Part shown: positions 20,894-30,623 of the stretch, one piece after another
Position numbering within the stretch: position 1 is the stretch's first letter
Layout of the letters: every line of letters begins with the position of its first letter
Assembly: GCA_017744915.1 (NCBI GenBank)
Contig: JAGIAH010000009.1
Location: forward strand, 248,001-312,000
Origin: Agrobacterium tumefaciens
Lineage (GTDB): Bacteria > Pseudomonadota > Alphaproteobacteria > Rhizobiales > Rhizobiaceae
DNA length: 64,000 nt
Reading direction: 5' to 3'
Program-made: the position numbers and the translations under genes
The notes under the pieces: model-generated
Database searches by the model: none
The model's input: only the letters and a program-made list of their open reading frames with translations
What the model was told of the DNA's origin: nothing

Positions 20894-22483
20894 ATGGAGC
20901 GTCTTGCAGGCAGGGTAATGCTGGCCGGCGGCATGAGCCGCGCAGTGATGGCGATTGCTGCAGGTGCGGTCGGGGCGCTCGCCCTGCCTCCATTCGGCTT
21001 TTTCGCGGCGCTTTTTTTCTCTTTCACTCTACTCGTCTGGCTCGTGGACGGCTGCACCGGCAAGCCGGGCGGAGGTCTCTTCAGCCGTATCCTGCCGGCT
21101 TTCGGCATCGGCTGGTGTTTCGGGCTCGGTTATTTCGTGGCCGGCCTGTGGTGGCTGGGCAATGCTTTGTTGCTGGAAGCGGATGAATTTGCCTGGGCGC
21201 TGCCGCTTGCCATCCTCGGTCTGCCGGCGCTTCTGGCGCTGTTTTACGGTTTTGCCGTCGCCGCGGCCAATCTCCTCTGGTCGGATGGTATCGGCCGCAT
21301 CGCAGCGCTTGCCGCCGCCTTCGGCCTTTCGGAGTGGCTGCGCAGTTTCCTCGCGACCGGTTTTCCCTGGAACGCCATCGGTTACGGCATCATGCCCATC
21401 CCGATCATGATGCAGTCGGCGCATCTGCTCGGGCTTTTCAGCATTACGACGCTTGCGGTTTTCATCTTCGCTTCACCGGCGCTGATCGGCACGAAAAAGG
21501 GTATGGGACCGGGGCTGGCGCTGGCGGGCCTGCTGCTGGCGGCCCATTTCGGTTATGGTTCTTACCGCTTGCAGACACCGGCGGAGACGCCTGCGGACGC
21601 CCTGACCGTCCGTATCGTGCAGCCCTCCATCGATCAGTCGCGCAAGATGCTGAATACCGACAGGGCCGAGATTTTCGCAGAGCATCTGCGGTTGTCGGCC
21701 TTGCCGCCGGGCGAAGGAAAAAAACGCCCCGACATCATCGTCTGGCCGGAAACCTCCGTGCCGTTCATCCTGACGCAAAACCCGGACGCGCTCGCGGAAA
21801 TCGCCAGAACACTCGAAGATGGCCAGGTGCTGTTCACCGGCGCCGTCAGGATGGAAGATCAGGGGGCGGGCCGGCCGCCGCGTTACTACAATTCGGTCTA
21901 TGCGATCGACAGCCAGGGAGAGATCATCGGTGCGACCGACAAGGTGCATCTGACCCCCTTTGGCGAATATGTTCCCTTTGAAGGCATTCTGCGGGAATTC
22001 GGCATCGACAATGTCATTGCCCTGCCGGGTGGTTTTTCCGCCGCCTCATCACGCACGCCGCTCACGCTTCCTTCGGGCAAGACCTTCTATCCCCTGATCT
22101 GTTACGAGATCATTTTCCCGGGTGAGATGACGCCGGGTCTCCAGGGATCGGCGGCGATCCTCAATGTGACGAATGACGGCTGGTTTGGTGACACGCCCGG
22201 TCCCTATCAGCATTTTCTGCAGGCGAGAGTGCGCGCCGTTGAGACGGGTGTGCCGGTGATTCGCGGTGCCAATACCGGAATTTCCGCCGTCATCGACCCC
22301 TATGGCCGCATTATTGCCGGGCTGGACTACGGTCGGGTGGGGATTGTTGACGCCACTTTGAGTGGTGGGTCTAACGACGCATTTACTTACGACACACATC
22401 GGACGTATTTCTGGTTGATTTTTTCAATCTGGATGATTGTTGCGGTATTTCCCGCCTTGAGTTTCGCTCGGCGCCAGAATTGA
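20894..22483 (+). CDS. lnt: Apolipoprotein N-acyltransferase Lnt
   Basis: Lnt adds the third acyl chain to lipoproteins at the inner membrane. The 529-residue protein has an N-terminal multi-helix membrane region (about 1-215) and a periplasmic nitrilase-fold domain. The catalytic triad is visible: Glu286 in VWPETSVPF, Lys350 in DKVHLTPFGEYVPF and Cys403 in PLICYEIIFP. Downstream NVTNDGWFGDTPGPYQHFLQARVRAVETG is highly conserved in Lnt. Neighbouring corC-lnt is the common proteobacterial order. Confidence 0.96.
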   Translation: MERLAGRVMLAGGMSRAVMAIAAGAVGALALPPFGFFAALFFSFTLLVWLVDGCTGKPGGGLFSRILPAFGIGWCFGLGYFVAGLWWLGNALLLEADEFAWALPLAILGLPALLALFYGFAVAAANLLWSDGIGRIAALAAAFGLSEWLRSFLATGFPWNAIGYGIMPIPIMMQSAHLLGLFSITTLAVFIFASPALIGTKKGMGPGLALAGLLLAAHFGYGSYRLQTPAETPADALTVRIVQPSIDQSRKMLNTDRAEIFAEHLRLSALPPGEGKKRPDIIVWPETSVPFILTQNPDALAEIARTLEDGQVLFTGAVRMEDQGAGRPPRYYNSVYAIDSQGEIIGATDKVHLTPFGEYVPFEGILREFGIDNVIALPGGFSAASSRTPLTLPSGKTFYPLICYEIIFPGEMTPGLQGSAAILNVTNDGWFGDTPGPYQHFLQARVRAVETGVPVIRGANTGISAVIDPYGRIIAGLDYGRVGIVDATLSGGSNDAFTYDTHRTYFWLIFSIWMIVAVFPALSFARRQN

Positions 22484-22613
22484 CCGGGACCCCCTGTAAT
22501 TGCATAGTGAATACGTCAGTCGTAAAACAAGTTTAGACGCTGTCGAATTGCCGACTCATTTCTTCGAATAGTAATGAAGCGAGATATCAACCCTTTCCGA
22601 GTGTCAGGACCGC

Positions 22614-23036
22614 ATGATGACCGAGAATAAGAAAAAGCCTAACCCCATCGACATTCATGTCGGAAGCCGAATTCGCCTTCGTAGAACCATGCTCGGAATG
22701 AGCCAGGAGAAGCTGGGTGAAAGTCTCGGAATTACCTTTCAGCAAATCCAGAAATATGAAAAAGGCACGAACCGTGTCGGCGCCAGTCGCCTCCAGAATA
22801 TTTCCGCGATCCTCAATGTGCCCGTTTCCTTTTTCTTCGAAGATGCGCCCGGTGATCAGGCCGGCGGCGCGCCGGGCATGGCTGAAGCTTCGAGCTCCAA
22901 CTACGTGGTCGATTTTCTGTCCTCGGCCGAAGGTTTGCAGCTGAACCGGGCTTTCGTGAAGATCGCCGACCCGAAGGTTCGCCGCCGTCTCGTCGATCTC
23001 GTCAAGGCGCTTGCCGCCGAAGGCGACGCCGAGTAA
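22614..23036 (+). CDS. praR: XRE-family transcriptional regulator, PraR/PhrR type
   Basis: A 140-residue protein with an HTH_3 domain at about 14-70 (VGSRIRLRRTMLGMSQEKLGESLGITFQQIQKYEKGTNRVGASRL), followed by a short C-terminal region with NYVVDFLSSAEGLQLNRAF. It closely resembles rhizobial PraR, reported as a repressor of quorum-sensing and attachment genes, and PhrR of Sinorhizobium. The lnt-praR-metK order appears conserved. Two adjacent ATGs (22614, 22617) could start it. A strong terminator follows. Confidence 0.85.
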   Translation: MMTENKKKPNPIDIHVGSRIRLRRTMLGMSQEKLGESLGITFQQIQKYEKGTNRVGASRLQNISAILNVPVSFFFEDAPGDQAGGAPGMAEASSSNYVVDFLSSAEGLQLNRAFVKIADPKVRRRLVDLVKALAAEGDAE

Positions 23037-23062
23037 GCGCAGCCCGCGTGGCGCAAAAATTT

Positions 23063-23116
23063 CCGGCACGGGATGCCGGGCACTCAACGGTCCGCAAGGA
23101 CCGTTTTTTTGTGCCC
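23063..23116 (+). terminator. Nested hairpins and rho-independent terminator after praR
   Basis: CCGGCA/TGCCGG (23063-23079) forms one hairpin. ACGGTCC (23087-23093) with GGACCGT (23098-23104) and a GCAA loop, followed by seven T, forms a classic terminator. GGGCAC (23078-23083) can also pair with GTGCCC (23111-23116) around it, an alternative fold competing with the first hairpin. Confidence 0.8.
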
Positions 23117-23133
23117 AATTGGAAAGGAATTCT

Positions 23134-23155
23134 CACATAAAGATATATTTATGTG
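23134..23155. promoter_or_regulatory. Palindromic operator candidate before metK
   Basis: CACATAAA (23134-23141) and TTTATGTG (23148-23155) form a perfect 8-bp-arm inverted repeat with a GATATA spacer, 71 bp before the metK ATG. ArsR-type SahR/SamR regulators control methionine-cycle genes in alphaproteobacteria through AT-rich palindromes of this kind, so metK autoregulation by such a protein is plausible. The regulator is inferred, not shown. Confidence 0.5.
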
Positions 23156-23225
23156 GTTGTGTCCTTGTTTTTCGCGGCCGAAATGACTAACAAACTCCAA
23201 GACCGTTCTTTGAGGGGAATCCCGC

Positions 23226-24488
23226 ATGCGTGCCAATTACCTGTTCACCAGCGAGTCCGTGGCCGAGGGTCATCCGGACAAGGTTTGTGATCGTATTTCT
23301 GATGAAATCGTGGATCTTATTTACCGTGAAGCGGCCAAGACGGGCGTTGACCCGTGGACCGTGCGCATCGCATGCGAAACGCTTGCGACGACCAACCGCG
23401 TCGTTATCGCCGGTGAGGTTCGGGTTCCCGATACGCTTCTGAAGAAGGACAAGGACGGCAAGGTCCTCAAGGATGCCGCTGGCCACCCGGTCATCAATCC
23501 TTCCAAGTTCAAGTCCGCCGCCCGCAAGGCGATCCGCGACATCGGCTACGAGCAGGATGGTTTCCACTGGAAAACCGCCAAGATCGACGTTCTCCTGCAT
23601 CCGCAGTCCGCGGACATCGCGCAGGGCGTGGACAGCGCTTCCGACAAGCAGGGCGACGAGGGTGCCGGCGACCAGGGCATCATGTTCGGTTACGCCTGCA
23701 AGGAAACGCCGGACCTCATGCCGGCGCCGATTTATTATTCCCACCGTATCCTGCAGCTTCTCGCCACCGCCCGTAAGAGCGGCGAAGGCGAAGCGGCAAA
23801 ACTCGGCCCCGACGCCAAGAGCCAGGTGACCGTTCGTTACGTCGACGGCAAGGCTTCTGAAGCCGTGTCCATCGTCCTGTCCACGCAGCACCTCGATGCA
23901 AGCTGGGATTCGAAGAAGGTTCGCGCTGTTGTCGAACCCTATATCCGCGAAGCTCTGGGTGACCTGAAGATCGCTGACGATTGCCAGTGGTATATCAACC
24001 CGACGGGCAAGTTCGTCATCGGCGGTCCCGATGGTGATGCTGGTCTGACCGGCCGCAAGATCATCGTCGACACCTACGGCGGTGCCGCTCCCCATGGTGG
24101 TGGCGCATTCTCCGGCAAGGACACGACCAAGGTCGACCGTTCCGCAGCCTATGCCGCCCGCTACCTCGCCAAGAACGTCGTGGCTGCCGGCCTTGCCGAG
24201 CGCTGCACGATCCAGATCTCCTACGCGATCGGCATCGCACAGCCGCTGTCGATCTATGTCGATCTGCACGGCACGGGCAAGGTCAGCGAAGATCAGGTTG
24301 AAGCCGCGATCCGCAAGGTCATGGACCTGTCTCCGTCGGGCATCCGCCGCCATCTCGATCTCAACAAGCCGATCTACGCCAAGACGTCTTCCTACGGCCA
24401 TTTCGGCCGCAAGGCTGGCCGTGACGGCTCCTTCTCATGGGAGAAGCTCGATCTGGTGAAGCCGCTCAAGGAAGCTTTGAGCGCCTGA
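23226..24488 (+). CDS. metK: S-adenosylmethionine synthetase
   Basis: MetK makes SAM from methionine and ATP. The 420 residues include the N-terminal [40 protein letters not shown] (the conserved GAGDQG loop) and [25 protein letters not shown]. It carries the short insertions usual in alphaproteobacterial enzymes. ATG 23226 follows GAGGGGAATCCCGC. Codon choice is strongly biased to frequent codons, as expected for a highly expressed gene. It supplies SAM to TrmB, MiaB and the methyltransferases encoded here. Confidence 0.97.
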   Translation: MRANYLFTSESVAEGHPDKVCDRISDEIVDLIYREAAKTGVDPWTVRIACETLATTNRVVIAGEVRVPDTLLKKDKDGKVLKDAAGHPVINPSKFKSAARKAIRDIGYEQDGFHWKTAKIDVLLHPQSADIAQGVDSASDKQGDEGAGDQGIMFGYACKETPDLMPAPIYYSHRILQLLATARKSGEGEAAKLGPDAKSQVTVRYVDGKASEAVSIVLSTQHLDASWDSKKVRAVVEPYIREALGDLKIADDCQWYINPTGKFVIGGPDGDAGLTGRKIIVDTYGGAAPHGGGAFSGKDTTKVDRSAAYAARYLAKNVVAAGLAERCTIQISYAIGIAQPLSIYVDLHGTGKVSEDQVEAAIRKVMDLSPSGIRRHLDLNKPIYAKTSSYGHFGRKAGRDGSFSWEKLDLVKPLKEALSA

Positions 24489-24489
24489 A

Positions 24490-24534
24490 GCATTTCCAGT
24501 AAAACTGCGTAGCGGTTTTAAGTCCGGAAAATGC
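24490..24534. repeat. Intergenic palindromic repeat, copy B
   Basis: GCATTTCC (24490) and GGAAAATGC (24526) form the outer arms, with an inner AAAACTGC/GCGGTTTT pair. It starts directly after the metK stop. It is nearly identical to copy C at 25360 (after trmB), and the pair brackets the trmB gene. Confidence 0.8.
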
Positions 24535-24596
24535 GGGGATTCTTTCTAAGCCTTGTCATTCGACGGCGATTGAGAGATACCGTCTGCACCTTTTGT

Positions 24597-24632
24597 AACC
24601 CGCACAGTGCCTCATGTGGCGCTGTGCGGGTT
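24597..24632 (+). terminator. Strong hairpin between metK and trmB
   Basis: AACCCGCACAG (24597-24607) pairs perfectly with CTGTGCGGGTT (24622-24632) over a 14-nt loop. The following sequence is TAAGTCTATTTGTTCTT, a broken T-run. It may end metK transcription or stabilise its 3' end. Confidence 0.55.
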
Positions 24633-24659
24633 AAGTCTATTTGTTCTTGAGAGTATGAG

Positions 24660-25358
24660 ATGACGGAAGAACGGCGTTCGCGCGCAACGGAAGCTTTTTT
24701 TGGCAGACGCAAGGGCAAGCCCCTGCGCAATCAGCAGGTCGATACGATCGAAAACCTGCTGCCTTTGCTGAAAATCGATCTGGAAAGCGCCCCGCCGCAA
24801 AATCTCGTCGCTCTCTTTCCGGCGGATGTGCGATCGATCCGTCTGGAGATCGGCTTTGGCGGCGGCGAGCATCTCGCCCACCGGGCGGTCGAAAATCCCG
24901 AGACGGGTTTCATCGGCGTCGAGCCCTTCGTCAATTCCATGGCCAAGCTGCTTGCCACGGTGCGCGAACGCGAGCTGATGAATATTCGCCTTTACGACGA
25001 TGATGCCACACAGCTGCTCGACTGGCTGCCCGAGGGATCGATCGATCATATCGATCTGCTTTATCCCGATCCGTGGCCGAAGAAAAAGCACTGGAAGCGC
25101 CGCTTCGTTTCCGACGTCAATCTCGCCCGTTTCCATCGTGTGTTGAAGCCCGGCGGCAAATTCTGCTTTGCGTCGGATATCGATACATACGTCAACTGGA
25201 CACTACAGCATTGCGCCCGGCATGGCGGTTTTGAATGGACGGCGACGAGTGCTGAGGACTGGCGCACGCCCTATGCCAATTGGCCAGGCACGCGTTACGA
25301 GAACAAGGCGAAAAGAGAAGGCCGCAGCTCGGCCTATCTCACCTTCATCCGTCGCTAA
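24660..25358 (+). CDS. trmB: tRNA (guanine-N7-)-methyltransferase TrmB
   Basis: TrmB forms m7G46 in the variable loop of tRNAs using SAM. The 232-residue protein has the SAM-binding strand [16 protein letters not shown], then [16 protein letters not shown] and the signature [19 protein letters not shown], whose acidic and basic residues contact the tRNA guanine. Residue content is basic at the N-terminus ([21 protein letters not shown]), suited to tRNA binding. It uses ATG 24660; the upstream ATG 24655 is followed by a stop. Confidence 0.95.
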   Translation: MTEERRSRATEAFFGRRKGKPLRNQQVDTIENLLPLLKIDLESAPPQNLVALFPADVRSIRLEIGFGGGEHLAHRAVENPETGFIGVEPFVNSMAKLLATVRERELMNIRLYDDDATQLLDWLPEGSIDHIDLLYPDPWPKKKHWKRRFVSDVNLARFHRVLKPGGKFCFASDIDTYVNWTLQHCARHGGFEWTATSAEDWRTPYANWPGTRYENKAKREGRSSAYLTFIRR

Positions 25359-25359
25359 A

Positions 25360-25404
25360 GCATTTCCAACAAAAGTTCGCAGCGGTTTTACGTCCGGAAA
25401 ATGC
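25360..25404. repeat. Intergenic palindromic repeat, copy C
   Basis: GCATTTCC (25360) and GGAAAATGC (25396) outer arms with an inner AGTTCGCAGCGGTTTT segment. It begins one base after the trmB stop and lies between the convergent trmB and rbsK genes. Confidence 0.8.
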
Positions 25405-25421
25405 GCTAACGGCCCGATCCC

Positions 25422-26321
25422 TCAGAGTGCCGCATCCACTTCCGCTGCGAGCGGAATGGAAGGCTGCGCGCCGGCGCGCGTGCAGGCGAGTGAACCTGCG
25501 ACGGCGGCACGCTTCAGCGCCTTTTCAAAATCCATTCCCTGATCGAGGCTGGCGGCGAGATATCCGCAGAAGGTATCGCCTGCACCGACCGTGTCCACCG
25601 GCTCGATCTTGAGGCCGGAAGCCCTATAGACCTTGCCATTGCGAATGGCGATCACGCCATCTGCACCCAGTGTGACGATCAAAGTCTGGCCGGTCCTCTC
25701 GTGAAGGGTCTTGAGTTCGCTTTCCCGCTCGGTGCTGGAAAGTCCGTTCTTGCCGATCAGCAGTTCGAACTCGGTTTCGTTGGCAATGACGATATCGGCG
25801 AGGCCGGCAAGCCGAGGGCCGTCTGCGGTCAGCGGTGCGGTGTTGATGACGGTGGTGATGCGCTTTGCCTTTGCAGTCGTCAGTGCCGCTTCGATGGCGG
25901 GCGCCGGTATCTCGAACTGCAACATCAGAATATCGCCCGCAGCCATCTCGGATATGGTCTTTGCAGCGTCGGATGCGGAGACTTCGCCGTTGGCGGCGGG
26001 AATGACCGAGATCATGTTCTCTCCGCCTTCACCAATCAGGATCACGGCCGTGCCCGTCGGGCCGGGTGCTGTCTTGACGAGAGAAAGATCGGTGCCGGCA
26101 TCGCGCAGCAAGGTCAACGCCGGTGCGGCAAAGGTGTCATCGCCCGCGGCGCCCGCCATCTTCACCGTAGCGCCTGCACGCCGTGCGGCCAGTGCCTGAT
26201 TGGCTCCCTTGCCGCCCGCGGCCGTGGAGAAGGTCTCGCCGGTCACGGTTTCACCGGGCTTGGGCAGGCGTTTGGCGGTCGCGACGAGGTCCATGTTGAT
26301 GGAGCCGAAAACAGTAATCAT
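25422..26321 (-). CDS. rbsK: Ribokinase
   Basis: A PfkB-family kinase of 299 residues phosphorylating ribose at O5. The N-terminal GSINMDLVATAKRLPKPGETVTGETFSTAAGGKGANQALAARRAGA carries the ribokinase sugar-binding and GGKGANQA motifs. The C-terminal DTVGAGDTFCGYLAASL has the catalytic Asp in the anion-hole motif GAGD. Monovalent-cation-activated RbsK shows exactly these motifs. It is a single gene, convergent with trmB, without ribose transporter genes nearby; substrate assignment rests on motif similarity. Confidence 0.9.
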   Translation of the reverse strand: MITVFGSINMDLVATAKRLPKPGETVTGETFSTAAGGKGANQALAARRAGATVKMAGAAGDDTFAAPALTLLRDAGTDLSLVKTAPGPTGTAVILIGEGGENMISVIPAANGEVSASDAAKTISEMAAGDILMLQFEIPAPAIEAALTTAKAKRITTVINTAPLTADGPRLAGLADIVIANETEFELLIGKNGLSSTERESELKTLHERTGQTLIVTLGADGVIAIRNGKVYRASGLKIEPVDTVGAGDTFCGYLAASLDQGMDFEKALKRAAVAGSLACTRAGAQPSIPLAAEVDAAL

Positions 26322-26375
26322 GGGGCGCTGGGTCCATATGAAATTTGAGCAAGGCGGCGACTTTGCCCGAGACGA

Positions 26376-27569
26376 TCACTCGTCGTCAACTACCCGCAAT
26401 TTGGCTGCACCGGCCCGGTTTTCCGCAAAGCGACGGGCCTGTTCGATTTCGCCGTGTGAAGCTTCCTTTTCCGTCGGTGAAAAATCGAGACCCTCGATTT
26501 TCTGGCCGCGTGCCAGCACCTTGTCGGAGGAGATCAGCATCATGTCGACGTCCTTCTGAGCCAGCCCGAAATGGGCCTGCAGCTTGCGCGTCCGGTCATC
26601 CAGTCGCCGCACATCGTCCATGAGCAGCGCCACTTCGCCCTGAATGAGATGCGCCTGCTCGCGCATGCGCTGGTCTTTCAAAACAGACTGGATAACCTGC
26701 ACAGACAGCATCAGCAGCGAGGGCGATACGATGACGACGCGGGCGCGGTGGGCGCGCTGCACGAGATATTCGAAATGCTGGTGAATGTCAGCGAAGATCG
26801 ATTCGGACGGTACGAAGATGAAGGCCGTATCCTGCGTCTCGCCGCGAATGAGGTATTTCTCGGCCACGTCGCGAATATGTACCTCCATATCGCGGCGGAA
26901 CTGCTGCACGGCGGCGCGTTTGGTCTCGGGTGTCTCATCCGCCTTGATCGCGTTCCACGCCTCCAGCGGAAACTTGGCATCGATGACGAGTGGCGGGGCA
27001 TTGTTCGGCATCTTGATGGTGCAGTCCGGCCGGTAACCGTTGGAAAGCGTCGGCTGAAGCTGGAAGGCCCCGGCAGGAAGCGCATCGGCGATCAGCGTTT
27101 CCATGCGCGCCTGTCCGAAGGCACCGCGCGTCTGTTTGTTGGAGAGGATCGCCTGAAGCCCGACGACGTCTTTCGCGAGATCCTGAATATTGCCCTGCGC
27201 GGCATCGATGACAGCCAGACGCTCCTGCAGGCGGCTCAGGTTCTCATGGGTTGACCGGGTCTGCTCCGTCAGCGTTTCGCCAAGGCGCTGCGACATGCCG
27301 TCAAGGCGCTGGTTCAGCGTCTGGCTCATCTCTGTCTGGCGCGTGCCAAGCGTTTCCGCCATGGCCGCGATCCGGCCATGCAATTCGGACTGCGTTTTCA
27401 GGAGATCGGAGATTTCGCCATCGGCTCCCGCTTTTTTGGCACGGTTTGTCGTAACCAGCCATGTGATGACCAGGCCGAAAACCAGAGCCGCAAGCAGCGC
27501 GCCGAAGCTGATATCGACGGAGCCGGCCCGTAGTGCGGGATTGAGGAGAACGGAGAAATCTATGCTCAT
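26376..27569 (-). CDS. rmuC: RmuC-family DNA recombination protein
   Basis: A 397-residue protein with an N-terminal membrane helix (FGALLAALVFGLVITWLV), a coiled-coil region (about 45-150, many Gln/Glu/Arg heptads) and the RmuC core containing RPDCTIKMPNNAPPLVIDAKFPLEAW and EKYLIRGETQDTAFIFVPSESIFADIH. In E. coli RmuC limits recombination at inverted repeats and belongs to the PD-(D/E)xK-like nuclease fold (the D-x-K in IDAKFP). ATG 27569 is preferred over an upstream TTG. It is divergent from def and transcribed toward rbsK. Confidence 0.92.
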   Translation of the reverse strand: MSIDFSVLLNPALRAGSVDISFGALLAALVFGLVITWLVTTNRAKKAGADGEISDLLKTQSELHGRIAAMAETLGTRQTEMSQTLNQRLDGMSQRLGETLTEQTRSTHENLSRLQERLAVIDAAQGNIQDLAKDVVGLQAILSNKQTRGAFGQARMETLIADALPAGAFQLQPTLSNGYRPDCTIKMPNNAPPLVIDAKFPLEAWNAIKADETPETKRAAVQQFRRDMEVHIRDVAEKYLIRGETQDTAFIFVPSESIFADIHQHFEYLVQRAHRARVVIVSPSLLMLSVQVIQSVLKDQRMREQAHLIQGEVALLMDDVRRLDDRTRKLQAHFGLAQKDVDMMLISSDKVLARGQKIEGLDFSPTEKEASHGEIEQARRFAENRAGAAKLRVVDDE

Positions 27570-27717
27570 GATTAAATCTAGCAGGTTTCTTGTGATTCGG
27601 AAGATCAAAACAAGAACATTCCTGCGGCGGAAATGAGTCGGGCAGGGCGGGTGCCGCAGGCGGTTTCACCTTCGTGTTTTTTATTTCCTCGGCGCGAGAG
27701 ATACGTTATGGGAAGCC

Positions 27718-28230
27718 ATGACCATCAAACCGCTTATCATTTTGCCCGATCCCGTGCTGCGCCAGCAATCCAAGCCCATCGAACAGGTGGATGCCGAGGT
27801 GCTGCGCCTTGCCGACGACATGCTGGAAACCATGTATGATGCGCCGGGTATCGGCCTCGCCGCCATTCAGATCGGCGTGCCGCGCCGCATGCTGGTGATC
27901 GACGTTGCGCGTGAGGGCGAGGAAAAGACCCCGATCGTCTTCATCAATCCGGAAATCCTCAAGGTGTCGGACGATATCTCGACCTATGAGGAAGGCTGCC
28001 TCTCCATCCCTGACTATTATGCCGAGGTGGAGCGTCCCGCGTCGCTCACGGTGCAATATGTCGGCCGTGACGGCAAGCAGCAGACGGTCGAGGCGGATGG
28101 TCTGCTCGCGACCTGCCTGCAGCATGAGATCGACCACCTGAACGGCGTTCTCTTCATCGACCATATTTCGCGGTTGAAGCGCGACATGGTCATCAAGAAA
28201 TTCACGAAAGCGGCCCGCGCAAAGATCTGA
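27718..28230 (+). CDS. def: Peptide deformylase
   Basis: Def removes the formyl group from nascent proteins. The 170-residue metalloenzyme shows the three motifs: [20 protein letters not shown] (metal ligand Cys94) and QHEIDHLNG (His136, Glu137, His140). It starts ATG 27718 and is followed by fmt 45 bp downstream, the widespread def-fmt pairing, so formylation and deformylation are made together. Confidence 0.97.
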   Translation: MTIKPLIILPDPVLRQQSKPIEQVDAEVLRLADDMLETMYDAPGIGLAAIQIGVPRRMLVIDVAREGEEKTPIVFINPEILKVSDDISTYEEGCLSIPDYYAEVERPASLTVQYVGRDGKQQTVEADGLLATCLQHEIDHLNGVLFIDHISRLKRDMVIKKFTKAARAKI

Positions 28231-28275
28231 TCCGTCCTCTTTGGGTCGGAATGGACGACAGGGCAGGGGGCGACG

Positions 28276-29211
28276 ATGGCTCTTCGCATCATTTTTATGG
28301 GCACGCCGGATTTTTCCGTTCCCACATTGCGTGCATTGGTGGAAGCGGGCCACGAAATCGTTGCCGTCTACACCCAGCCGCCGCGTCCCGGCGGCCGCCG
28401 TGGTCTTGATCTGCAGAAGTCCCCGGTCCATCAGGCGGCCGAATTGCTGGGCCTGCCGGTGCTGACGCCGGTGAATTTCAAGGCTGAGGAAGATCGTCAG
28501 CAATTCCGGGATTTCAACGCCGATGTGGCGGTCGTCGTGGCTTACGGGCTCCTGTTGCCCGAGGCGATCCTCTCCGGCACGCGTCTTGGCTGCTACAATG
28601 GTCATGCTTCCCTGCTGCCGCGCTGGCGCGGCGCTGCCCCCATCCAGCGGGCGATCATGGCAGGTGATGCCGAAACCGGCATGATGGTCATGAAAATGGA
28701 AAAGGGGCTGGATACCGGCCCTGTCGCGTTGACCGCGAAGATCGCGATCGGCGACAACATGACGGCCGGTGAATTGCATGACAGCCTGATGCTGGCGGGT
28801 GCGCGGCTGATGCGGCAGGCGATGGACAAGCTTGAGGCCGGCGACCTGCCCCTCGTCGTGCAGGCGGAAGAGGGTGTGCTTTACGCCGCGAAGATCGACA
28901 AGGGCGAAACCCGCATCGATTTCTCGAGACCGGCGCTGGACGTGCACAATCACATTCGCGGCCTTTCGCCGTTTCCTGGCGCATGGCTGGAAATGGAAAT
29001 CGGCGGCAGGGCGGAGCGCGTGAAGGTTCTTGCCTCCGAACTGGCAAGCGGCATGGGCGAAGCCGGTGCTGCGCTGGATGACGCCCTCACCATTGCCTGC
29101 GGCAGCGGGGCCGTGCGCCTCATCCGCTTGCAGAAGGCGGGTGGAAAACCCATGTCGGCGGCCGATTTCGTGCGCGGCACGCCGGTTCCGCCCACAACGA
29201 GGCTCGGCTGA
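28276..29211 (+). CDS. fmt: Methionyl-tRNA formyltransferase
   Basis: Fmt formylates initiator Met-tRNA using 10-formyl-tetrahydrofolate. The 311-residue protein has the N-terminal [14 protein letters not shown], the folate/catalytic region [20 protein letters not shown] with Asn and His of the active site, and the GLDTGPV loop. A C-terminal OB-like tRNA-binding domain follows. The stop overlaps the truA start by one base (TGATG), so def-fmt-truA form one operon. Confidence 0.97.
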   Translation: MALRIIFMGTPDFSVPTLRALVEAGHEIVAVYTQPPRPGGRRGLDLQKSPVHQAAELLGLPVLTPVNFKAEEDRQQFRDFNADVAVVVAYGLLLPEAILSGTRLGCYNGHASLLPRWRGAAPIQRAIMAGDAETGMMVMKMEKGLDTGPVALTAKIAIGDNMTAGELHDSLMLAGARLMRQAMDKLEAGDLPLVVQAEEGVLYAAKIDKGETRIDFSRPALDVHNHIRGLSPFPGAWLEMEIGGRAERVKVLASELASGMGEAGAALDDALTIACGSGAVRLIRLQKAGGKPMSAADFVRGTPVPPTTRLG

Positions 29212-30011
29212 TGCCACGCTTCCGCATGACCATCGAATATGACGGCACGCCCTATTACGGCTGGCAGAGACAGGAAAACGGCCCTTCCGTTCAGGGCGCG
29301 CTGGAGGCTGCCGTCCGGTCGCTGACCGGGGAAAGCGTTTCCATTCGTGGCGCGGGCCGTACCGATTCCGGTGTGCATGCGGTTGGGCAGGTCATCCACG
29401 TCGATCTTTCCCGCGATTGGGAACCCTACAAACTCCGCAATGCCGTGAATGCACATCTGGCCATGGCGGGTGAGGCCGTGGCTGTTCTCGATGCTGCCGC
29501 CGTGAGCGAGGATTTCGACGCACGTTTTTCGGCGCTGCGCCGCCATTATCTCTACCGCATCATTTGCCGCAAATCCCGGCTGGCGCTGGAGCACAAGCGG
29601 GCATGGTGGGTATCGAAGGACATGGACCACGAGCGTATGCATGAAGCTGCGCAGATGCTTGTCGGCCGGCATGATTTCACCACCTTCCGCTCTGTCCATT
29701 GTCAGGCGAACAGCCCGGTCCGCACGCTCGACCGGCTGGATGTGACGCGCAACGGCGACCTCATCGAGATTCGTGCGACGGCGCAGAGTTTCCTGCACAA
29801 TCAGATACGCTCTTTCGCCGGCACGTTGAAACTGGCGGGCGAAGGCACGATGACCCCGGACGATGTGCGCGCCGCACTGGAGGCGCGGGATCGCAAGGCC
29901 TGTGGCCCTGTGGCGCCGCCGGACGGTCTTTATTTCATGCAGGTCGATTATCCCGACGTCATTCCGCCGCGTCGCCGTGCCGAAGCCGAAATGACGGAAG
30001 ATGAGGACTGA
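29211..30011 (+). CDS. truA: tRNA pseudouridine synthase A
   Basis: TruA makes pseudouridine at positions 38-40 of tRNAs. The 266-residue protein begins [18 protein letters not shown]. The catalytic Asp is in [15 protein letters not shown], and the C-terminal [19 protein letters not shown] motif is present. It ends with an acidic tail (EAEMTEDED). It is last in def-fmt-truA; the next gene downstream is convergent. Confidence 0.96.
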   Translation: MPRFRMTIEYDGTPYYGWQRQENGPSVQGALEAAVRSLTGESVSIRGAGRTDSGVHAVGQVIHVDLSRDWEPYKLRNAVNAHLAMAGEAVAVLDAAAVSEDFDARFSALRRHYLYRIICRKSRLALEHKRAWWVSKDMDHERMHEAAQMLVGRHDFTTFRSVHCQANSPVRTLDRLDVTRNGDLIEIRATAQSFLHNQIRSFAGTLKLAGEGTMTPDDVRAALEARDRKACGPVAPPDGLYFMQVDYPDVIPPRRRAEAEMTEDED

Positions 30012-30026
30012 TCTCCGCGCCGTCTG

Positions 30027-30623
30027 TCAGGCGGGGTAAACGCCGAGAAAACGCTGCAATGCTTCCGATAGCAGGATGGCAGGCACCAGAAGTGTCATGA
30101 CGATCGCCGAGACCAGCAGCGACTGGTCGCGGATGAAGAACCGTACGATCCGCGAAAAGGCGAAGACCAGCGACAAAAGCAGTGCCAGCCAGAGAATGGC
30201 GACCAGCCCCTGCAACGGCGGCAGGAAGAATGCGATCAGGATCAGGACCGCATTGGCGTAGGAAAAGGGCAACGACAGCCAGTTCATGGTGGTGACGAGC
30301 GGCGCGAATTTTTCCCTTGCTCCGAAGGCGTAGAGCAACATGCCGATCAAAAGCAGCGGCACGATCCAGCAGATGGCCTCGACCATGGCAAGGCGGAAGA
30401 AGAAGATGAATCCGGTTCCCGTTCCGGGCGGATAGCCGGCGAGAAAGGCGGCGCGCAGCCAAAGCCAGGAAACCAGCATGGCCGGCAGGCACCACAGAGC
30501 GGAATAGAAGGATCGCGCCATGCCGCGCTCGGTCAGGTCAAGATAACGTGCGCCATTATGGTCGCCGAGCAGCAGAAGCCACAGGCCGGCCAGATAAAGC
30601 CTTACTTCACTTGCCGTCGGCAT
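30027..30623 (-). CDS. Conserved integral membrane protein of unknown function
   Basis: A 198-residue protein with about five hydrophobic helices ([89 protein letters not shown]). I do not recognise a named domain. Its start ATG overlaps the end of dapE by 17 bp, so it is translated from the dapD-dapE message. The overlap suggests a stable association with the lysine pathway genes, but no function can be read from the sequence. It faces the convergent truA gene with a 15-bp gap. Confidence 0.8.
   Translation of the reverse strand: MPTASEVRLYLAGLWLLLLGDHNGARYLDLTERGMARSFYSALWCLPAMLVSWLWLRAAFLAGYPPGTGTGFIFFFRLAMVEAICWIVPLLLIGMLLYAFGAREKFAPLVTTMNWLSLPFSYANAVLILIAFFLPPLQGLVAILWLALLLSLVFAFSRIVRFFIRDQSLLVSAIVMTLLVPAILLSEALQRFLGVYPA

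Noticed and set aside
23037..23225. A SAM-binding riboswitch before metK
   Set aside because: The visible structures are a terminator, overlapping stems and an operator-like palindrome. I could not fit the SAM-II pseudoknot or other SAM riboswitch cores.
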